From assembly GCA_900543055.1 (NCBI GenBank), contig UQQI01000017.1, positions 1 through 28,838 on the forward strand: a stretch of 28,838 nt of DNA. Direction: 5' to 3'. A model generated the notes under the pieces. That model worked only from the letters and a program-made list of their open reading frames with translations, did not search any database and was not told the DNA's origin. Of the stretch, positions 24,701-28,838 are shown piece by piece. Positions within the stretch are counted from its first letter, which is position 1. Each line of letters begins with the position of its first letter. Source of the DNA: an uncultured Mollicutes bacterium (GTDB taxonomy: Bacteria; Bacillota_I; Bacilli_A; RF39; UBA660). The position numbers were made by a program, and so were the translations under genes.

Positions 24701-26354
24701 AACTGAAGTTAATCCATTAGCAGCACATTATAGATGTGAAAAATGTAAATTAAGTATTTTTGACGATGATGAAGGAAATGCTTTAGGAGCAACATTCTCA
24801 TCTGGATTTGATTTACCTGATAAAGAATGTCCAAACTGTCATATTCCAATGCTAAAAGATGGGCAAGACATGCCATTCGCAACATTCCTAGGATTTAATG
24901 CTGATAAAGTTCCTGATATAGACCTTAACTTCTCTGATTTAAATCAAGCAAGTGCTCATGCTTACACTAAAGTTTTATTTGGAGAAGACAATGTATATCG
25001 AGCTGGAACAATTGGTACAGTAGCAGAAAAAACAGCATTTGGATTTGTTAAAGGCTACTGTGAAGACAAAGGATTAGGAGATATGAGAACAGCAGAAGTT
25101 GAAAGACTTGCTATGGGATGTACTGGAGTTAAAAGAACAACTGGACAACATCCAGGAGGAATCGTTGTTGTGCCAGACTACATGGAAGTATTTGATTTCA
25201 CACCATTCCAATTTCCAGCAGAAGATCCAACAGCAGAGTGGAGAACAACCCACTTTGATTATCACTCAATCGATCAGTGTTTATTAAAACTTGATATTCT
25301 AGGTCATAGTGACCCAACGCAATTAAGATTAATTCAACTACAATCAGGAACTGATATTTTAAAAGTGCCTCTAGATGATAAAGCAACAATGTCAATATTC
25401 ACATCAACAGAAGCCTTAGGTGTTACAAAAGAGCAAATTATGTGTAATACAGGTACATTAGGTATACCAGAGTTTGGTACACCATTTACAATAAAACTAG
25501 TAGAAGATACAAAACCAACAACGTTTGCCGAATTAATAAAAATATCAGGACTATCTCATGGTACTGATGTTTGGTTAGGAAATGCTCAAGAACTTATTGC
25601 TAATAATATAGTTCCATTCAAAGATACTATAGGCTGTCGTGATGATATCATGGTATATCTTATGTATAATGGCGTAAAGCCAATAAAAGCCTTCAAGATA
25701 ATGGAATTTGTACGTAAAGGAAAAGCATCAAAAGACCCAGAAACTTGGAAAGAACATGTAAAAACAATGCAAGAAGCAAATATTCCAGACTGGTTTATAG
25801 GATCATGCCAAAAGATTAAATACATGTTCCCAAAAGCTCATGCAGCAGCATACGTAATAAGTGCCTTTAGAATTGCTTGGTACAAAGTACACATGCCAGT
25901 ATATTTCTATTCATCTTGGTATACATCAAAAGCAACAGATGTTGATGTAGAAAATATGATAAAAGGATACCAATCAATAAAAGCAAGAATAGAAGACATT
26001 CAAAGTAAAGGTTATGAAGCAACAAATAAAGAGAATGGACAAGCAGAAAGTCTAAAGGTAGCCTTAGAAGCAACCGCAAGAGGAATAAAATTCTTAAATG
26101 TTGATTTATATAATAGTGAAGCGACAGTTTGGGTAGCAAAAGGGGATAATGAAATATACCCTCCATTCAATGCCATTGAAGGTCTAGGAGATACAGTTGC
26201 AAAAAATATAGTAGCAGAAAGAGAAAAAGGCAAATTTATAAGTATTGAAGATGTTCAAAAAAGAGCAAAAGTATCACAAACATTGATAGAAAAAATGAAA
26301 GATATGAAAATATTAGAAGGATTACCTGAATCTAACCAATTATCGTTATTTTAG
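21738..26354 (+). CDS. polC: DNA polymerase III alpha subunit, PolC type
   Basis: 1538 residues, longer than the roughly 1440 of Bacillus PolC. It is the Gram-positive leading-strand replicase. Order: an N-terminal domain (1-170), OB fold (about 220-310), first half of the PHP domain (ELHCHTKMSQMDG, about 325; AVAITDHNG), an inserted DEDDh proofreading exonuclease (FDFETTG with Asp423 and Glu425; VAHNAKFD; HHRGDYD), the rest of PHP (GDVHHLKREDKIYRE), and palm/fingers. A zinc finger has Cys1000, Cys1003, Cys1031 and Cys1034. The catalytic PDIDLNFS carries Asp1060 and Asp1062, followed by YRAGTIGTVAEKTAFGFVK. AGGGGGA gives the start, and a terminator follows the TAG stop. All key residues seen are intact. 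Confidence 0.98.
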   Translation: MDDKIKILLDKINIDETSYQYFNDAKITKIKVNSKTNSWNIFIDKDELLPVEILEELESKKMLLDELASKIEIIFNIKNPNMDTYLSYYKYLLKTLKDDLKVLEIYEDAMKIEDDFLVLVATNEVEKERLLGVLDKVMNFYKKQSYNFNIDVVMRHEENILEEIQKDLNNVEMPKYEQPTKKEETPQPEKKQFRREAKDPNSVIGRGIKEEPIKIKTLIGEDNNVVVEAKVFGTDYFESSKTDFKIITLKITDFSDSIYCKVFVRDDEEYKRLCKELKSGNWYKIRGYTKNDQFAKELVLNARDIIKIEKTEDTIKDIAEEKRVELHCHTKMSQMDGVIDETDVVKQAMKFGMKAVAITDHNGVQGFPHVFSMVTDYNKHLKEGEEPFKAIYGCELLMIDDNVDIVTRPNDKVMLDQTYVVFDFETTGFNAGGSDSIIEIGAVKIKDGMIIEKYDELINPGKPLPQKIIDVTNITDAMLEGKDNEENAVRRFIEWFGDCPMVAHNAKFDVSFLEMAYRKYNFGTFTNPVIDTLELSRTLDNTYARHSLSALVKRYEVPWDENAHHRGDYDAEGTALVFYKMLKKLSNRNIDIMTDLDKLVSKEEIHKYGRAHHINLLVKNKTGLKNLFKLVSLANTTYLYKTPRILRSVVNKYREGLLVGSGCYESEVFTQAKSKSDDELSNIIRFYDYVEVQPMECYDHMIQTGDFATKVELAANIEKVVRVTEEAGKIIVATGDVHHLKREDKIYREIIVNQKVPGGGRHPLARNGIKEIPSNHFRTTNEMLDDFKFLGEDKAYEIVVKNTNKIADMCDIVEVIIDTGGIPFSPRVKSDDGKSYLDCPVVVTDLVYTKAKDWYGESLPYMIEERIATELYGDIVFKIIKERHEDIEDNKEEYEKIIHKELHDEILKGSINIKEMVTDYVKRTSEEELDDKALEKKVKKTLGGVIGGGFDPIYLIAQRLVKHSNDEGFLVGSRGSVGSSFVATMMGITEVNPLAAHYRCEKCKLSIFDDDEGNALGATFSSGFDLPDKECPNCHIPMLKDGQDMPFATFLGFNADKVPDIDLNFSDLNQASAHAYTKVLFGEDNVYRAGTIGTVAEKTAFGFVKGYCEDKGLGDMRTAEVERLAMGCTGVKRTTGQHPGGIVVVPDYMEVFDFTPFQFPAEDPTAEWRTTHFDYHSIDQCLLKLDILGHSDPTQLRLIQLQSGTDILKVPLDDKATMSIFTSTEALGVTKEQIMCNTGTLGIPEFGTPFTIKLVEDTKPTTFAELIKISGLSHGTDVWLGNAQELIANNIVPFKDTIGCRDDIMVYLMYNGVKPIKAFKIMEFVRKGKASKDPETWKEHVKTMQEANIPDWFIGSCQKIKYMFPKAHAAAYVISAFRIAWYKVHMPVYFYSSWYTSKATDVDVENMIKGYQSIKARIEDIQSKGYEATNKENGQAESLKVALEATARGIKFLNVDLYNSEATVWVAKGDNEIYPPFNAIEGLGDTVAKNIVAEREKGKFISIEDVQKRAKVSQTLIEKMKDMKILEGLPESNQLSLF

Positions 26355-26378
26355 AGAAAGAGTTATCTTTCTTTTTTT
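26355..26378 (+). terminator. terminator after polC
   Basis: AGAAAGA (26355-26361), loop GTTA, TCTTTCT (26366-26372), then T run to 26378. Confidence 0.85.
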
Positions 26379-26390
26379 ATTTTTTATAGT

Positions 26391-26396
26391 ACAATT
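26391..26396 (+). promoter_or_regulatory. possible -10 of the prepilin-like gene
   Basis: TACAAT at 26391-26396 lies 32 bases before the start, just after the polC terminator. No clear -35 is seen in the T-rich stretch upstream. Confidence 0.35.
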
Positions 26397-26427
26397 ACAA
26401 TAATTATAGTAGAAAGGAGATATAAAT

Positions 26428-28224
26428 ATGAATAAATCAAGAAAAAAAGAAAAAAAGAAAAAAAGAAAAAAAACAAAAGGATTTACATTAGTTGAATTAC
26501 TATTAACTATTTCTATTTTAGGTCTTATTACAGCAATGTCTATACCAGTTATTAGAAATATAATAGAAGCAAATACTCTAAAAAAATATGCGACATATAA
26601 AGATTCTGTTGAAATTAGTGCTAAACTTTATGTAGATTCTTAGTCAGAAGATTTATTTGGAAAAAACAAATCTGGTTGTGCATATATTACGTATGATCAA
26701 ATGAAAGATAAAAATCTAATAAAAAACATCCAAGAAAATAATGTTTCATGTGATTCAGATAAGACATATGTAAGAGTCATAAAATTGAATGGAAAGTATA
26801 CATATGCAACACAAATTGGTTGTGGTAATTCTAGTGGTAATGAAAAAATTGCTAGTAGTAAAGTAAATGTATTATATCCAAAAAAAGGAGTACCAAGAAA
26901 CGAAAATTGTTCATATGATGCTGCAAATAAATTATCTGTTAAAGTAAGTTCATATGAAAGTTACGAAAAAATAGATAAGAAAAGGTACGCATTAAAAATT
27001 ATTTTAGAAAGTGTTACAGGAATAAATGAGGGAGTACAAGTAAGTTATGCTTGGCATAAAGAAGGAACGGATTCATCAAAAGATATATGGCAAGATGCCA
27101 CTTTTAATAGTATATCATCTTCAAAACAAGAAGAACAAATTTTAAATAATAAAACAATTACTTTAAAATCAAGTGAAATATTAACACCAGATAAGGAAAC
27201 AGGAAGTTATAAATTATTAGTAAAAATTAATAATGCAATGGATATTACTGGTACTAATTTAATTACAGATTTAAATAAAATAGTTACTTTTGGACCATAT
27301 AATATAGATAATCAGCCTCCAGTAATAAACTCGTTAAGTGTGTCATCAAGAGAATCATTTTTTGGGTTTAAAGCAAAAGTTAATATAAATGCAACGGATA
27401 ACAATATGTTATCTTCACAAAATGATGTAAAAGTTTGTATAAAAACAAATACAAGTAGTTGTTCATCAAATGATTATAAAGTATATGCTTCAAGTTATGA
27501 TATAACTATTCCGGGTGAAAAGTATGATGGAAGTACTAAGAAAATATATGTCTATGTAAAGGATAATGCAGGTAATGTAGCCTCAAAAACGTTAGATTAT
27601 AAATTATATAAAGAATGTTCAACTTCAATATTAGATTCAAATAATTTAAAAGGAAGGGGAACATGTACAAAGAAATGCGGTGGTGGAACTAGATTAGATA
27701 CATATGGTAAAAAAGATAAATATACTGGTGTTCAATGTAGTGGAACTACTAAAAAGCAAGAAAAATGTAATACAATGGAATGCTGTTCAAAAACCACAGC
27801 ATACCCAGGGGCATGGAGTGTCTGGTCAAATTGCAGTAAAACATGTGGCGAAGGAAGTCTGTCACACTCAAGAACAGTAATATATAAATCAGCATATGAC
27901 TCAAGCATAGAATGTGACAGAAAAACAGAAAACTCAAGTCAAAATTGTAATACACAAAGTTGTGTATCAGTAGAAGTATTAAATAGTTCAGCCTACATCT
28001 GTCCTGAAGATCAAAATAAGCCAACAAGAGATCAATGCATAGGTGTACAATACAATGCATTAAATGTTACAAGTGTATCAGCAAGTGGAACTAATGCAAG
28101 AGTTAAAGGACATCTTGTAAATAATAGTTACTACATTACATGGAACGCAAATTATGCATCAAGAACAGTATGTATTGCTAACTCATCTAATAATTGTGTA
28201 GTAAATATAGTATCATTGATATAA
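26428..28224 (+). pseudogene. prepilin-like surface protein with thrombospondin type 1-like modules, interrupted by in-frame TAG
   Basis: AAAGGAG (26413-26419) and ATG 26428 start a very Lys-rich leader, then the type IV prepilin motif KG-FTLVELLLTISILG (cleavage expected after Gly18; Glu23 is the mature Glu5). The frame meets TAG at 26641-26643 and continues unchanged to TAA 28222-28224, about 598 codons in all. After the stop come a mixed region, an Ig-like part ending VYVKDNAGNVAS, a Cys-rich module (CTKKCGGGTR, from about codon 413, to CNTMECC), and a clear thrombospondin type 1-like module (WSVWSNCSKTCGEG, codons 463-476, to CNTQSC). The ATG at 26701 has no binding site, so a separate second gene is unlikely. 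One base change, for instance TAT or TAC to TAG, would explain the stop. Either the gene is recently broken or there is an assembly error or a switched-off state. Confidence 0.8.
26441..26473 (+). repeat. GAAAAAAA octamer tandem repeat in the prepilin leader
   Basis: Three perfect units of G followed by seven A (26441-26464), then G plus eight A (26465-26473). The unit is 8 bases, so gain or loss of a copy shifts the reading frame, and each A7/A8 run is itself slippage-prone. It encodes the Lys-rich leader before the prepilin cleavage site. Confidence 0.85.
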
Positions 28225-28838
28225 ATACAAAGAAAACAATTATTGATAATATAGAGATAATAAAAAATACAAATTATCTTAAATTAACAAAAGAAGAGCA
28301 AACTACTTTATACAACTTTAAAGACAATAGTTTTATACAAAATATAAATATAAAACTTACTATAACAAGTGAAGATATTAAAGAATATGTATATTTAATA
28401 GAAAAAGATAGTATAGAAAAAACATATTATTTATCTAATAAAAATAAATTACAGGTAGTAAATATTCAACCAAAGGAATTTATAAAATTAAGTAATAATC
28501 AAATAGTATATCTAACAAAAGACAATAAATTTTCTATTTATAATATAAAAAATAAAAAAATAATTATGTTTAACGATTCATATAGTACAATAACAGAAGT
28601 ATCAAATAACTTAGTTTTAGCAGTATCATTAGATAACAAATATGGTTATATCAACGAATCAGAAGAAACTATCATTCCATTTTCTTATTTTGAGGGAACT
28701 GAAGAATTTAATAATAAAGGTTATGCTATTGCAAATAGTAATAATAAATATGGAGTAATTAATAAGAAAAATAAGATAATAATTCCATTTGAATATGATT
28801 ATTTAGAACAAGTAAAAGATAATTTATATATATTTATA
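28194..28838 (+). pseudogene. WG-repeat protein, partial, no recognisable start; runs off the window
   Basis: A frame different from the prepilin-like gene is open from 28194 to the last base (215 codons). Its later part contains WG-type repeats: NKYGYINESEETIIPFSYFE and NKYGVINKKNKIIIPFEYD, with the usual spacing of aromatic, Gly and Ile-Pro-Phe motifs. WG-repeat proteins form beta-propeller-like or stacked beta structures, often at the cell surface. The first in-frame ATG is only at 28566, inside the protein. The upstream part (KYSIIDINTKKTIIDNIE) already looks like repeat sequence, and no ribosome binding site precedes it. It is therefore a 5'-truncated gene, a frameshifted continuation of the preceding gene, or a gene using an unusual start such as the TTG at 28194. 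Confidence 0.65.

Noticed and set aside
26428..28224. TAG recoded as an amino acid
   Set aside because: Four other genes in the window, including polC, end in TAG directly before terminators or intergenic sequence, so general reassignment is not supported.
26701..28224. Separate gene starting at ATG 26701
   Set aside because: It is in frame with the prepilin start, has no binding site, and would lack any export signal despite its Cys-rich surface-type modules.
1..28838. Mycoplasma-type code with TGA as Trp
   Set aside because: No in-frame TGA was found within the conserved proteins, tryptophans are TGG, and TGA at 435-437 ends a gene inside a terminator.

Overview
The window is a very AT-rich (by eye well under 35% GC) bacterial chromosome segment, almost fully coding. 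Genes are short-spaced and mostly on the + strand, with AGGAGG-type ribosome binding sites and many hairpin-plus-T terminators. A Gram-positive-type PolC replicase, trigger factor, a RelQ-type alarmone synthetase, a DUF1292 protein and a KinB-like histidine kinase point to a low-GC Firmicute. The reduced-looking gene set (phosphoketolase, stand-alone ferredoxin) suggests an uncultured gut Bacilli/Mollicutes-related lineage such as the RF39 type; that placement is inference. TGA is used as a stop (435-437) and all tryptophans seen are TGG, so this is not the Mycoplasma code. TAG is also a normal stop (genes ending at 8887, 11646, 13540 and 26354).

Layout. Positions 1-1763 hold a membrane-anchored PTS EIIB-like protein lacking the phosphorylated cysteine, then an orphan sensor histidine kinase. 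A small Tyr/Pro-rich membrane protein runs convergently to it (1770-2030). After a 370-base intergenic stretch come a 23S pseudouridine synthase (RluB type), a decayed family 2 glycosyltransferase (3134-4166), phosphoketolase (4262-6610) and a queuosine-precursor transporter-like protein. Two small unknown genes and a RelQ-type (p)ppGpp synthetase follow. Next is a sulfur/redox operon (9029-11646): cysteine desulfurase, a CxxC thioredoxin-like protein, and a secreted CPHC domain fused to a CcdA/DsbD-like membrane domain.

Positions 11703-16745 look like one six-gene operon: DUF1292, a large acidic disordered protein, a tail-anchored membrane protein, a membrane-anchored HExxH metallopeptidase, a Nudix hydrolase and GalE. 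Then come an unknown gene with a strong promoter, trigger factor, a ferredoxin on the - strand, a small HD hydrolase resembling the (p)ppGpp hydrolases (so synthetase and hydrolase are separate small proteins in this segment), two unknown genes, and polC.

The right end (26428-28838) is the most unusual part. A type IV prepilin-like surface protein carries an Ig-like region and two thrombospondin type 1-like cysteine modules. Its leader is encoded by a (GAAAAAAA)n repeat whose 8-base unit would shift the frame if copy number changed, and the reading frame is broken by an in-frame TAG. It is followed, with a frame change and no recognisable start, by the beginning of a WG-repeat protein that runs off the window. 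No rRNA, tRNA, CRISPR array, IS element or riboswitch was recognised.
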